64,000 bases of DNA from Diplolepis rosae. Its lineage: Eukaryota; Arthropoda; Insecta; Hymenoptera; Diplolepididae. Location: the NCBI GenBank assembly GCA_030998225.1, contig JAPYXD010000403.1, positions 4,402,001 through 4,466,000 of the forward strand. Direction: 5' to 3'. Each line of letters begins with the position of its first letter. The first letter of the stretch is position 1. This document shows positions 32,461-44,648 of the stretch, piece by piece. The notes under the pieces are model-generated. The model was not told the origin of the DNA. It did not search any database and saw only the letters and a list, made by a program, of their open reading frames with translations. Position numbers and translations under genes: made by a program.

Positions 32461-34665
32461 CTAGGCGCTTGGCCAGTAGGCCGAGCGGGAACTTCGCCAT
32501 TGCCGGTCCCAAGCCCCGCTGAGAAAGAAGAAGGGGACACACAGACAGCAACATGATACTACATACTTACAGCGAAACTGAACGCAACACGCCCAACACC
32601 CGAGAGGGTGTTTCGCGGGAGGGCAGCGTCTCGCCCAGAGGAATGCGTGAGGCCATGCACGGAGCAGACGCGTCCTGCAGCCAAACAACGGTAGTAGCAG
32701 AATGGACTCTGTCAGCAGCTGGGCTGTAGCCACCAGGATGGCCGTCAAGGGAGACCAATAGACAGACTTTTCCCAAGCGGTGGGCCTGTCCGGCGCACGC
32801 GTTGGAATGGTTTCTCCGCAGGCTTCAAGCGCGTGAGGACGCGGTGTGTAGTAAAAGCCACATATTCCAGAATGAATGCACTGCAGAGTGAATGGGCTGC
32901 GACCGGCGCCTGTTGGATATTTCCGATAGACTAGCCATGGTAGGAGTAGTAGCCTCCCGACCAGGGTAGAACGTGATGTCAGTACCTTACCTCTGTGGAA
33001 GTAATACGGGTAAATGTAAGTCCGTCCGGAATCGGCCGCGAAAGCAAAGATCCCGTGTAACCACATGTTAAACTGAGAAAACCGCTCACGTTTCTACTGT
33101 CTGGAGCCAATTTCGGGGTTGGAATCATGGACGCCCAGGCGCAGGAATGAAGGACTACCTGGTCAGTATTTCCTTATATCCGACGCTACGTGGGATGAAT
33201 CGCACACCGTCTAGCCTGGAGTCCGGGTCAGGTGTCGGGGCGGACCCGGCACCGCTCGGTCGATAGGGGTGACCTTAAACCTTTAGCATCATTATGGCGC
33301 AAGCCTATCCCGTAACCTTTTTACTAGCTTCATTTAATGTGCCGATAGGGTCAACCATCCGATAAGCCGCTTCTCGGTTTCGGCGCACATAACTAGGGAT
33401 CCACACAAGCGGGGATAGTAGCCCTACTGCGGTAGGGCTCCAATAATGGGCGAATAGCTTCAGAAAAGACGGTACTCAATATGAATTCGTTACAAAATAA
33501 AGGAGGTGAAGAGGTGAAGGCGCCACATACGCCCTCATACACTTCTCCAGAAGCTGAGGGATGGAAAGATGTCTTTCAGCGCCTGAAGGAGCAAAGTGTG
33601 AAAATGGAGAAGTTGGCCAGTGCTCTCAGCGTTATATAGCAGGGTATGCTGACAAATAACCCTGGCCATGTTAAGGACAGTGTCAGTGAGGCTACGGATG
33701 TGTTGAGCGGAGTGCTCAATACCCACAAGTGCCCACTAGATAGCGGGGTGGAAATCCAGTAAAGGCTGGAATCCCATTCAGCCTCGAAAAGGATGGGTAT
33801 ATTTCGGAGACCGCGTTTTGCGTCTCTGGGAGATACCCCAAAGAAGCTGACAAAGGACGAGAAGAGGGTTGCGCCTCCTCCCCCCGAAGAGCGAATCCCA
33901 AGAAAAGGGAAGGGCAACACATCGTCCTCCTACGCCGCGGCCACCAGAGGCCAGACCCCACGAACGGATGGGGAATGGCAGCTGGTGGAAAAAAAGAATA
34001 AAAAAGAAAAATAAAAAGAAGAAGGAAAGAGAAGTTCCTGCGCCCTCTGCGCAGGAACCCAAGGAGAAGAAGAAGGTGTCAGGGCGCTCTCCGGCCGCCA
34101 GGTCAGGCGACGCTATCAGGGTGTCGGCGAAGGAGGGTAAGTCCTACGCTGAGTTCCTAAAAGCAATGAAGGCTAAGGTGAACCCTCAGAATTCGGGAGC
34201 GGAGGTTCTCTCCATCCGGAAAACTAGGAAGAAGGAGATCTTCTTGGTCTTGAAAAAGGGGGGTGACGTCTCGGCCTTCAAGACGGCGCTCGACCAGGCG
34301 GTCAGGCAGAGAGCCGACGTTAAGTCTTTAGTCTCGAAGAGGTCACGCGGCTGCATGCTTTCAGGCAGGAAGAACGCCTGCTGGAGTTGTGGGGGCGCGT
34401 CGAACGTAGACATGGAGTGCGAAGCTCCGCACGGCGCCTGACTTGTGCGTACAGGGGCGAAAAAGATGTCCCCCATGCTTCGGGGAGCGGTTCTTGCCCA
34501 ATATTGAGGGCGGAGCTCCGGAGGTTGAGGGGTGGAAAGTGGAGTTTCTACAACTCAACCTCGGAAGAGGTAAGGGAGCCCAAAACCTTCCGATGCAGAC
34601 TGCCAAGAACTGCCGAGCACCCAGACGGTTATTACATGCGCACCCTCAATTAGTAAAGATTTATA
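32461..34665 (+). mobile_element. R1-clade LINE, 3'-truncated copy
   Basis: Homologous to 59689-62170: a GC-rich ~900-bp 5' region, a hairpin at 33420-33439, then a broken ORF1 from about 33482 (gag, frameshifts and stops). It lacks part of the 5' region present in the other copy (the part corresponding to about 59970-60150) and ends near the start of ORF2. 32461-32570 is not shared. Loss of the 3' rather than 5' end is atypical of LINE insertions and suggests a later deletion or break. Confidence 0.75.
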
Positions 34666-35870
34666 AGCACTATCAGACAACAGTATTTTTGTTTTTATCA
34701 ATTATTCTATTAACATTTTTTAATAAAACGGAAATTAGGGAGATCACACTATGTTAGAACTTGGAAAAAGTCAATATCCATTATTATAAGTCAAAATTCC
34801 ATTTTGCAGTTAAATTTTACGAAATACAAGAAAAAGTTATCAAATAAAATTATTCACTACATAAAGATTTACAAGTTTGAATCGCAATATTGTACATTGT
34901 ACATTTTTCTTTTTAATTTCAAAATAATACTATTCAAAATTCCATTTTTCATCAATAATATGTTATTATATTTGATAATCAAAACCAATTCAAAACATAC
35001 GAAATAGATTTACCGTTTATTTTACTATTCTCTTATTTCAAAATAGTGGAATAGCCACTGTTTTATCTAGTGCTTAATGAACCACTTACTTAATAGTGGA
35101 TTCCACTTATAAACTAGTCATTTTAAAAATTTATCGTACTGCAGTCGTGTTTGACCGTGTTTTGTCTGTTCGTCACGAAGTTTTCGTACATGCTCCGCAG
35201 TGTTAAACACTATTTCTTTTAATGATCATCCAATAGTTTATGTAATTTATTATAAATTTTCACATAATCTAGTTATATAGATTCTGCAAAGAAATCTACA
35301 CAGCATTGAGATTTCACATAAGCTTCTTGGGCACAATAATAATTTGGAATTCGCAATTGCAAAATCCATATTTTGAAAATATACAACACAGAAAATAAGA
35401 CTTCTTTTCAATCTTTTTACACTAGATACTTTTTGATAATAATGCAATTTTTAATGTTTATATAATATATATGTATAATATAATTATCAATTAATATTTG
35501 GTATACATTTTTATCATAACTACGTATGAAGTTTGATGATCTAAAGTTTGAAATGTACATTTAAAATTGCATTATTATCAAAAAGTATCTACTGTAAAAA
35601 CATTGAAAAGAAGTTTTTTTAAAAATGGAATTTTTTCAATAGTGTTTCTTATAATCAAAACATAAAATATGCATCATGTCGAGGAGTGTCTTGATGAGAA
35701 TTTTTAGACTCCATTTGGGCAAATTATTTTCCATACAAACGTTTTTTTTGTATTTCACATATTTTGTCTAAAAAATGGATTTTTCGGATTTTAATCGTAT
35801 TTTTTGTAATTAAAACTGTTACGAGCGTATCAGGGCGGCGAAATTTTTCCAAAAATTCGTAATAATAAAT
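34666..35870. other. AT-rich repeat remnants, no gene
   Basis: 34745-34960 and 35620-35830 are inverted relatives of the 7660-8170 repeat family, bracketing the region. 35460-35610 matches 130-275. Nothing coding. Confidence 0.5.
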
Positions 35871-36260
35871 TGTTACGTACGAATAATTAAATTTATTATA
35901 ATAAAAATATTAAATTCGATTATACGCCCGTTTGAGGCTCCAAACTGACAAATTTCAATTTAGAAAATAAAAATTATATAAATCAAAATTTGTTTTTAAT
36001 CTGGGATCGTTTTTGCACTCTCCTCTGACTGAGGAGGCTATACCCTGCTTTTAAGAAAACCCTCTTTGATTTTTGGAAAAGAAAACTTGAATGCAGGAAG
36101 ATTTCCAGTTTTAGTGTTTAATGTCCGTATAAAAAGGACATACAACTATATATATATATATTAGAACGATACCTTACTACTAGTTTTCCTTACATCTACC
36201 AGTCCCAGGAGAGTGTGAGAGAGAGGGAGAGATATTTCCCTTAGCTCCTGATTCGTCTGA
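35871..36260 (+). mobile_element. Fragment of the TGTTACGTACG LTR family
   Basis: Starts TGTTACGTACGAATAATTAA like the minus-strand LTR at 16229, shares gcccgtttgaggctccaaact and the gag/ct-rich tract, then is lost near the PLE at ~36290. Confidence 0.65.
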
Positions 36261-36515
36261 TTCGTAAAAGAGTAGTATATGATGAAAAACACTATTGTGA
36301 AGGAGTTATAAAACATTTACATAACAATGATTGAAAATTGAAAATCCATTTGTTGAATTTTTAATTTTTAAATACGAATCTGGGTTAATAATTTCAAAGG
36401 GAACCTTTACTTGTTTAGAAAGTTTTAAATTGTATTTGTTTAGAGAATTTCTTTTAAGAGTCAAGGGCCCCAGTGCTGGAGGCACAGGTACTATTGTGAA
36501 GGACAAAAAAACTTT

Positions 36516-37132
36516 TTATGGCTCTTTTCTAAGTATAGGGCTATACATCTTAGAGAGATTCTCTACATCTGCTCTGAGGTTTACAGCATCATCTGCACCT
36601 GCGATATGGCACATCTCCAATTTTATTCTTTTTTTGTAATTCGGTTCATTGGCTAAAATTGTTGTGTTACCAAAGTCAAAGAAGTGATCTTTTTCAATTG
36701 TATGTTTTGTTAACGCATTTTGTTTATTACGGGTTTCCCGAATGTTGTTTTTGTGTTCATTCAATCGATTTTTTAGGAACCGTTTCGTTTGCCCTATGTA
36801 GACGGCCAGTTATTTCCTTCGCACGGGACGCTATAAACTATGTTAGAGGCTTGTTCAATCGGTAATTTGTCTTTTGTTTGTTTGAAAATCATATTGAGAT
36901 TTTTTTGGTTCTTGAATGCGGTATTAATATTGTAGGTACGTAAAATACCTGAAATTTTTTCTGAAAACCCTTCCACGTAAGGCAAGCTAACGAAGGGTTT
37001 GTTTTCTGTGTTTATGTTAACATGGTTGTTACATAGACGCGTTTTTTGTTCCAAACTAAGAAGTCTTTGTTTGATGATTTCTTGTACGAACGAAAGTGGG
37101 TAATCATTCTCTACGAGTGTATCTGTGATCAA
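36516..37132 (-). pseudogene. PLE endonuclease fragment (left arm)
   Basis: Frames 37132-36794 and 36764-36516 carry ASNIVYSVPCEGNN and, after a frameshift, NEHKNNIRETRNKQNA. Compare the less broken copy at 3438-4199. Confidence 0.7.
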
Positions 37133-37280
37133 TTGTAGATTTGTTTTGTGAAATTCTGTGTCTGATTGTAATAGTGCTCTGTCTACAAGGTTGTTAATTA
37201 CGCTGTTTTATTTAGCTTCCTTCTTTAGTAGTGTCATATCCAAAAACATCAACCCTCCATAATCTAAAATAATCAACAGC

Positions 37281-37892
37281 TTGGAATTAGTTCAAAAACT
37301 TAAAACTGTCAGTATTCTCAACAACTTTATTTTCGTTTCCCTGGGTGTGGTCTCTCTTTTCAAAAATGTTCCCAAGGAAGCAGCTATCTCTTCGGCGAAA
37401 AGTAGGTGGGATCAGATTCGTGCCAAAGTACAATTACCTTTGACAGATTTTGAAGAAGGGCTCCAGTTATGCTTAAACAGAACAGATTTAAAATTCTTTG
37501 GCACCACTTTCTTCCATAAACGAGGATTACCAATGGGTTCTCCTTTCTCCCCTATCCTTGCGGATTTAGTAATGGACGACTTAGAAAAAGAAAAATTAGC
37601 TAACCTGGATTTCGAGATACCTGTTTATCTTCGTTACGTAGATGATATCTTAATCGTCGCTCCAAGCACGCAAGTTGATCGCATTTTACAAATTTTCAAC
37701 GCAAACACCCTCAATATCAAATTTACTCTTGAAAATGAGTCCGAGAGAGCCATCAATTTTATGGATATAACTATCACCAGGAAACAGAATCAAAAACTCT
37801 CTTTTAATTGGTGCAGGAAACCGACTTGGTCGGGTAGGTACCTCAATTTCAATTCCCATCATCTCCTCAGATACAAAAAAAAGTGTAATTAA
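37281..37892 (+). pseudogene. PLE reverse transcriptase fragment
   Basis: 203 residues with SLGVVSLFKNVPKEAA, RGLPMGSPFSPILADLV and LRYVDDILIVAPS (YVDD). Motif A aspartate is Gly (SLGVVSLF, where the 4200 copy has SLDVVSLF), which would abolish catalysis. It lacks its N-terminus (inversion junction at ~37203-37260) and frameshifts at the end. Confidence 0.8.
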
Positions 37893-38100
37893 CAACCTTG
37901 TAGACAGAGCACTGTTACTATCAGACAGAGAATTTCACAAAACAAATCTACAATTGATCACAGATACACGTGAAGATAAGGAATACTCACTTTCCTTCGT
38001 ACAAGAAATGATCAACCAAAGACTTCTTAGTTTGGAATAAAACACGCGTTTAGGTAACAACCATGTTAACATAAATACAGAAAACAAACCCTTCGTTAGC

Positions 38101-38570
38101 TTGCCTTACGTGGAAGGGTTTTCAGAAAAAATTTCAGGTATTTTACGTACCTACAATATTAATACCGCATTCAAGAACCAAAAAAATCTCAATATGATTT
38201 TCAAACAAACAAAAGACAAATTACCGATTGAACAAGCCTCTAACATAGTTTATAGCGTCCCGTGCAAAGGAAACAATTGGCTGTCTACATAGGGAAAACG
38301 AAACGGTTCCTAAAAAATCGATTGAATGAACACAAAAACAATATTAGGGAAACAAGTAATAAACAAAACGTGTTAACAAAACATACAATTGAAAAAGATC
38401 ACTTCTTCGACATTGTTAACCCAAATTTTTAGCCAATGAACCAAATTACAAAAAAAGAATAAAATTGGAGATGTGCCATATCGCAGGTGCAGATGATGTT
38501 GTAAACCTCAGAGCAGATGTAGAGAATCTCTCTAAGATGTATAGCCCTATACTTAGAAAAGAGCCATAAA
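38101..38570 (+). pseudogene. PLE endonuclease fragment (right arm)
   Basis: PYVEGFSEKISGILRTYN and ASNIVYSVPCKGNN, then the GIY-YIG segment (VYIGKTKRFLKNRL) in the next frame because of the shared deletion. Ends in the tail shared with the left arm. Confidence 0.7.
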
Positions 38571-38749
38571 AAGTTTTTTTGTCCTTCACAATAGTACCTG
38601 TGCCTCCAGCACTGGGGCCCTTGACTCTTAAAAGAAATTCTCTAAACAAATACAATTTAAAACTTTTTAAAAAAGTAAGGGTTTCCGTTGAAATTATTAA
38701 CCCAGATTCGTATTTAAAAATAAAAAATTCAACGAATGGATTTTCAATT

Positions 38750-39760
38750 TTCAATCACTGTTATGTAAATGTTACATAACTCTCTCACAATAGCTAATTG
38801 TCATACATTTCCCCTTGTGTCACTGAAATACATACGAATATTTGTTTTCACGGCTAGAATTCCTTAGGTAAGAATTTGGTCACATCAAATGTTACATTAC
38901 TGTTACATTTTACTAAAAAAAAGTCTTCTATCTTCAATATACGTTACATTAATGTTACAATAACTCTTGGGTTGGCAGTCGCTAGTCGTACACCTCCATC
39001 TGTACTACAGTACTACAGTACTACATCTGTTTGTATACGGAGTTTCAATTTTCAATTACTGTTATGTTAATGTTACATAACTCTCTCACCATAGTTTTTT
39101 TGTCATATACTTCTCTTTTTACCATAAAACTACATATAAATGTCAGTTTTTTTAAGGCTGGAATCCGCACTGTAAAGTTTTTCAATCACTGTTATGTAAA
39201 TGTTACATAACTCTCTCACAATAGCTAATTGTCATACATCTCCCTTTGTGGCATTGAAATACATACGAATATTTGTTTTCACGGCCAGAATTCCTTAATA
39301 AGGATTTGGTCACATCAAATGTTACATTACTGTTACATTTTACTAAACAAAGTCTTTTTTCCTTAATCCACGTTACATTAATGTTACAATGACCCTTGGG
39401 TGGCTGTCACGAGTGATACACCTCCATCTGCACTACGGTACTACATCTGTTTGTACACGGAGTTTCAATTTACAATCACTGTTATGTAAATGTTACATAA
39501 CTCTCTCACAATAGCTAATTTCCATACATCTCCCCCTGTGTCACTAAAATACATACGAATATTTGTTTTCACGGCTAAAATTCTTTAGGTAAGGATTTGG
39601 TCACATCAAGTATCACATTACTGTTACATTTTATTAAATTAAGTCTTCTATCTTCAATCTACGATACATTAATGTTACAATGACCCTTGGGTGGCTGTCA
39701 CTAGTCATACACAATGTTACATAACTCTCTCGCAATAGATAATTTTAGAACTCATTCTGT
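38750..39760. repeat. ~290-300-bp tandem repeat next to the PLE
   Basis: Unit starts actgttatgtaaatgttaca near 38757, 39058, 39187 and 39477, with a partial near 39712; the second unit is truncated (129 bp). The PLE 3' tail contains the unit start, so the array probably grew from the element's end. Confidence 0.8.
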
Positions 39761-40309
39761 AAGTTTGAGTCATAATTGATGTTACTTCCTTGCAATGTTA
39801 TACTCTACTAGGTTTCCCCATCCTACATTACCAATACCACATTTCTTCTCTCAATAAATACTATAAAATACGAATCTGGTATCAACGAATATCTGACCAC
39901 TTCTATCATACGTAGTCAGTCCATATTGTTTATTACATCACATGCATATTAATAATATACTGGAAAACCCTGCACTATTCCTATCCCTGAATACCAACAT
40001 GAACATGTGTTTTTCATTTCTCATGATTTATTGAGCCGTTTGACGTCTCTAAGTGTTTGAACAAGCTCTTGAACTGTACAAGCTTGGGGACTTTAAAATC
40101 GAGTCCTCTTAACACATTTTTCCTTATACATAAAAGCATTTTTGCCATTAGACTATAAATGTCATATTTCCTTTCTCAAAATCAGTCTGGTTTTTGACGG
40201 GGAACGACCTCGACGAACGTCGATTCTTCTACATTTCCAAAGAGTGGAAAAAATATTTCCTTCACCTTTTATTTGCGCTCGCGTGTGTGTGTAGGATAAT
40301 TATAAGCTT
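39761..40309. other. No gene seen
   Basis: AT-rich unique-looking stretch without supported ORFs. Confidence 0.4.
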
Positions 40310-40715
40310 TTAACTTAATTTTGTAATTAAAACTCGTCACCTGTAGTGCGTGATTTAAGTGTCTAAGGCCAGCAATCCTAATAATTGATTTTAATTGTTG
40401 TGTTGTGGCAAATCTACCCCTGTTAGTGAAAAGTGTTTTTCCTCTTTTTGGAATTTTTGTGAATTAAAACTCATTATTTTTAGTGTGTGATTTAACTGTC
40501 TAAAGTCAGCTATCTTATTAATTTAATTTAATCGTTGTTTTATGTCAAATCTAACCCTGTCTGTGAGTGTGTTTTCTTCTGTTGTTTTTTTCGGAATTTA
40601 TGTGGATTAAAACTCATTACTTTAAGTGCGTGATTAAAGTGTCTTAAGCCGGCATTCTAATAACTTGAATTTATCGTTGCTTTGTTTCAAATCTACCCCT
40701 GTCAGTGAGTCGTAC
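40310..40715. repeat. ~140-bp tandem repeat, three units
   Basis: Units begin with attaaaactc near 40325, 40463 and 40608 and share gtgcgtgattt, caaatctac and ccctgt words. A hammerhead-like motif follows 240 bp downstream. Confidence 0.75.
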
Positions 40716-40955
40716 AACACCAGGCCTTCACTTTTTCATGAGTTTTTTACTAAATCATTATGCATGATCTACTAACTTAATTAAATAAATAAAATAAAAA
40801 ATTATAAAAAAACAAAAAAAAATTAGTATTACTCTTAGGTTACTAAATAACTTATAAATTGCACGCAATTCAGGTTAATTATTAATGATCGATTTTCAAT
40901 GTTTATTTTCAAAGGCGTGTTCGATACCTTACAGTTTTTACTTTAAAAAAAAATC

Positions 40956-41000
40956 TGGCACTGAAGAGGGCCCACATCTGTGGCCGAAACGTTTGCCACT
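40956..41000 (+). ncRNA. Hammerhead-ribozyme-like motif
   Basis: Plus strand TGGCA, CTGAAGA, hairpin with CCACA/TGTGG, then CCGAAACG and TTTGCCA. The outer TGGCA/TGCCA can pair. Same motif as 409-449 minus. Recurrence with conserved cores argues for function in the parent repeat; stem II has a bulge. Confidence 0.45.
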
Positions 41001-41373
41001 TCGAACTTTTATAGTTCGATTCAATTATCATATGTTTAAGATAGGAATGTTTGTAAAGTTAATGTTGAAATACGTTGTGAATAAATTCAAATACATATCA
41101 TGTAAATTGATACTTTAACTTTTTTAGAATTGATAAAAGAGTGTATGAATATCTTTTAGTAAATTTTAAATTAGTATTTTACCTTCAGAAATAAATTCTC
41201 ATAAATTTATACATTGATAAAGTAGATTCCTAATTAAGTTTTTTTAATAATTTGCCATTAGTTTTTGTCTATATTCTATAAATTTGAAACGTTATTTCAC
41301 ATTAAAATTAGATTTAAATTACTGTTCCTTTATTAGCTAATATAATAGTTTATTTTTATTTTTTTATTCATAG

Positions 41374-42395
41374 TGACACGTCCCGCAACTCTACCACCTA
41401 GAGTAACAAACAAATTACGGAACCGATGAAGGGATCAAGGCAACTTTACCACGTTCTTCATTATATCGACTCAACAGCAAGATTTAATAAGAAATAAGAA
41501 GATCGTTAAAATCGAAAGGCAGATTTAAATAGATGTATTTGGCTGTGAAATTAACGCCAGGTAATAAATTTCATCGGAACGTGAGTCATCGGTGAAGGCA
41601 ACTCATTCGACCTTAAGCTTCAATACCAAATATGGAAAAGATCGTACACCTTGTTTTTACTTCCACCGTAGTTGACCTTTTCGTTAGAATCGGAAAGCAG
41701 ATAAAATAGGATTTATATATTTGACTGCGACACTAATGCCAGGTAATAAATTTTATTGGGGCGCAAGTGATCAGAGAAGGCAACTCATCCGATCTTAAGC
41801 TTCAATACCAAATATGGAAAAGGTGGTACACCTCGTTTTCACTCCCACCATAGGTGACCTTGCAAAAAGTTCTATAAAAAGCAAAAGTCCCAAGAAAAGT
41901 CGTTCCAGTTCCATCATCTCTAAACAGCGAGTTCAGTCCAGTCTAATCCAGCCTCATCAGATTTCAACGCTACTCAAACCAATTCTAATTCGACGCTGAG
42001 TTCAACGACTGTAAAAAGTGAAGGGAAATCGCCTTCCAAATTCTCTTTGAAACTGGGATCAAAGAATCAACTATATCAACCGGCTGGACTACGAATTTCC
42101 TATCTGACAACATCTATCTCAAAGATTACATCTGAGGACTCAAGTTACCACATTCGCTCTACTGGACTCAATTCATCACCAAGCAAGTTACAACTCAGGG
42201 TAATTACAAGGGTACTTGTACAATTCAATTTCCATTTCCATGGTGCTTACTCATTTCACAATTTGATTGTTAATAAATATATTTCATATCTATCTATCAC
42301 TGACATTTCCTCATCCCTTAAAGAGGATCCTTTCGATCCTTACATAAAACGAGGAGATCTTTTAAAAAGAGAAATGTTACGTTTCTGACGTAACA
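41374..42395 (+). mobile_element. 1-kb solo LTR with internal duplication
   Basis: TGACACGTCC...GACGTAACA flanked by a perfect ATAG (41370-41373, 42396-42399). The empty site is visible in the related copy near 27605 (cataacatactg). Two ~182-bp internal repeats (gccaggtaataaatt near 41556 and 41738) suggest duplicated regulatory sequence. No coding; ORFs inside are not supported. Confidence 0.85.
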
Positions 42396-42499
42396 ATAGC
42401 ATACTGAATAATATAAAAATAAATAATATTAATTTCATTTGTAGATATGTTGTTACCGGTATTATAATTTTGAGAGTAAAATGGATGGCCTTTCCGGTT

Positions 42500-42575
42500 T
42501 TGTATAATTGTTTATTCATAAAGTGCGTCAACGTTTCGACCAATTTTTCGGTCCTAATCAAGACTATAAAAGGAA
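42500..42575 (-). ncRNA. Degenerate hammerhead-like motif
   Basis: Minus strand CTTGATTAG, stem II GGACC...GGTC, then CGAAACGTTGACGCAC. The CTGATGA strand carries changes, including at conserved G, so it is probably inactive. Sits in the insertion within the LTR copy. Confidence 0.35.
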
Positions 42576-43757
42576 AATACAAAATGAATTTATACAAAAT
42601 TAATCTTGAGAAAATACAGATTTTAGTTAACAAATAATTATATATACAGTAAAAAATTTATGATAAAATTAAGAGAATAAGAAAAGAGAGAAAAAATAAT
42701 AAGCATACCATGGATGACATTTTGTTAAAATTTTTACTTCCTTGCATCAAAGTTGTTTGATATGTTGAGAAATTTTCAATGTTTTATGTAAAGATATATT
42801 TTAAAATTCAATATTAAAGACGAAAAAATTATCTTGTAAAAAGTTGAAATAATTATCACATGTTAGTTATTGTGAGAGTTCGTTAGAATTAAAAATTTTT
42901 TTGGATAACTGGTGTCTCCATTATTAGGTTAAAATGATGGAAAACGACACCTATAATATAAATACACATAAGATAAATTTGTTTGCAAGTTATGTAAAGA
43001 AATTTTTAAAGTATTAATTACTTACAAACAGTTTCCTTCTTTTCTGAGTTACTATTACATTTTTCTAATAATTTTTATTTATGAAATTTCGGAAGTAAAT
43101 GTATCCGTTTATATTTATTTGGCTATAGTAGCGTTGTTGATGTAATGGTGTGTTCATAACAAAATTAATTTGTAATATGTCAGCTATGTCAGCTATTTCA
43201 TGCTAGATTCTTAATATTTTAACATTCTTATTAATTAAGAATTTTTATTATCTATTATATATAGCCTATTATATTTTCTAAACGGAGTGAATACAATATA
43301 CTTTGTTTGTATTTACTTGGGCGTGGTACAAGCGCGGGCTTTTTTGACCATTTGCCTAAGCTATTTACGATATTTCCGGAAATGGCTAATCGCTAAGCTA
43401 TATAGTGCTGTAGCTCTATGCAGTTTTATGTATTTATTTACAAGAGGATAGTAGATAGAAATATCTAAAAAGTAATACGATTGTTGGCCGTAGATTTTGG
43501 TCAAAGTTTCAAAGTGCAAGTTTATTACCTTTACCGATTGCTAAGAGAAATTCAAATCTTTATATTTGACGCAGCTGCATATTTTCTCAAAAGGTTTTTG
43601 AATCTACATATATAGTATGCGAAAAAGATATTGAGTTTAAAATATTTACATCTTTACGATTAAAATTTCGAAGACAATATAAAATAAAATATTGCCAAGT
43701 TATGGCTTAGAGAAAAAGGTAGAAATATAAAAGTATGAGACAGACGCAGGACGTTAC

Positions 43758-44648
43758 AGTGGTAAATATTTTGGAATTATAATTTTAGTATCGTTAAATA
43801 GGTAGTGCATTTTCTCTATTAAATTTGCTGTTTTTAATTTTTGACTATTGAATCTTTTATTACCATATTCTTTAATACAGTACATGTTTTCTTGAAAGTT
43901 TTTACAGAAATGAATGGCATTATTGTATTAATATGTAACCTGAAAGAAAATTTATTTGTTAAAATAAATTCATAGGTGATATTCTGATTATGCAAAGAGG
44001 GTTAAAATTTTTTTGAAAATTGTTGGCTTTTTAATTTTTGTTGTTTCCTTTGAACAATTGTATGAGGTGTGGTTGAAACTTTTACATGTTTTACGAAAGG
44101 GTACCAATTTCGGGCGGAAATCTGTTTGAATCCTCTTATTTTGGAATTTAGTTTTTTGTGTTTCTAAATCTTCATATTTTTCTTCACGAAGGTCGTAATT
44201 TTCTTGTGTCAATTTTATTTGCTTGAATGCTGCTTTGTTTTCGGTTATTATTGCTATAGTTCATGTAGCTATTACTGTTTGATTTTCTACTCTACAATAT
44301 GATGTAAAAATTATCCTTTTGTCAATGTCAAAATCTTTATAGGTTAGAAATTCTGGTTCTTCGAGTCCGTATTTATTTGTTAAATCTCTCAAAATTTTTA
44401 CGTAATTAACGATACCCAAGGTTTTGGTTTTATATGAATCTTTTTGTGATTTTGATTCTTCTATTGCTGTTAGATTCATGGAGGCTGTAGTCCTTGGTAT
44501 AGGTTGGGTTTCCATGTTGATGTTTTACCTTAAAAAAAAAAATTAAAATTATTAATTTATTATGTTATTATTATTTTACCTTGTCTTACGAGTAAATGAT
44601 CTTCAGGCTCTTATTCAGGTTGAAATTTTTGCTGATAAACAAATTGCT
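43758..44648 (-). mobile_element. Second copy of the giant-provirus accessory cassette (fragment)
   Basis: Aligns to 16850-18110 with a deletion of about 250 bp inside the F-type envelope N-terminus. It keeps, in order, envelope N-terminal sequence, the dsRBD-like/zinc-knuckle gene and the C-terminal end of the tandem-dsRBD gene. Bounded by an LTR end at 43757 and an LTR-like start (TGTCGCGTCCTGTGACC) at 44649. Confidence 0.75.
43988..44515 (-). pseudogene. dsRBD-like/zinc-knuckle protein, broken copy
   Basis: Paralogue of 17360-17887 (METQPIPRTTA start, CKSFNHTSYNC motif). A stop at about 44258-44260 after QTVIAT interrupts it. The knuckle is conserved as C-x4-H-x4-C and again lacks the first Cys. 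Confidence 0.7.

Larger units (their letters stand above)
36303..38781. mobile_element. Inverted PLE pair (large inverted repeat)
   Basis: 36303-37202 is the reverse complement of 37884-38781 (PLE 3' part, endonuclease and tail), with an RT-containing spacer between. Both arms carry the same base deletion just before the GIY-YIG segment, so the arms are duplicates of one mutated copy. Right-arm coding is plus strand, left-arm minus. Confidence 0.8.
41020..43757. mobile_element. 3' part of the 2.6-kb LTR family, with nested insertions
   Basis: 41030-41369, 42396-42440 and 43200-43757 align to 27240-28210 (for example gggcgtggtacaagcgcggg versus the 27783 region). It ends in ...GGACGTTACA at 43757 within the giant-provirus fragment. 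Interrupted by a solo LTR (41374-42395) and a ~760-bp segment (about 42440-43200) with a degenerate hammerhead. Confidence 0.65.

Noticed and set aside
32461..33066. Long minus-strand ORF in GC-rich DNA
   Set aside because: It lies antisense to the R1-clade LINE 5' UTR, and the homologous region at 59.7-60.4 kb does not keep the frame.
41814..42388. Two plus-strand ORFs in the 1-kb solo LTR
   Set aside because: The interval has exact LTR ends and target duplication; LTRs of this kind are non-coding and the ORFs match nothing.
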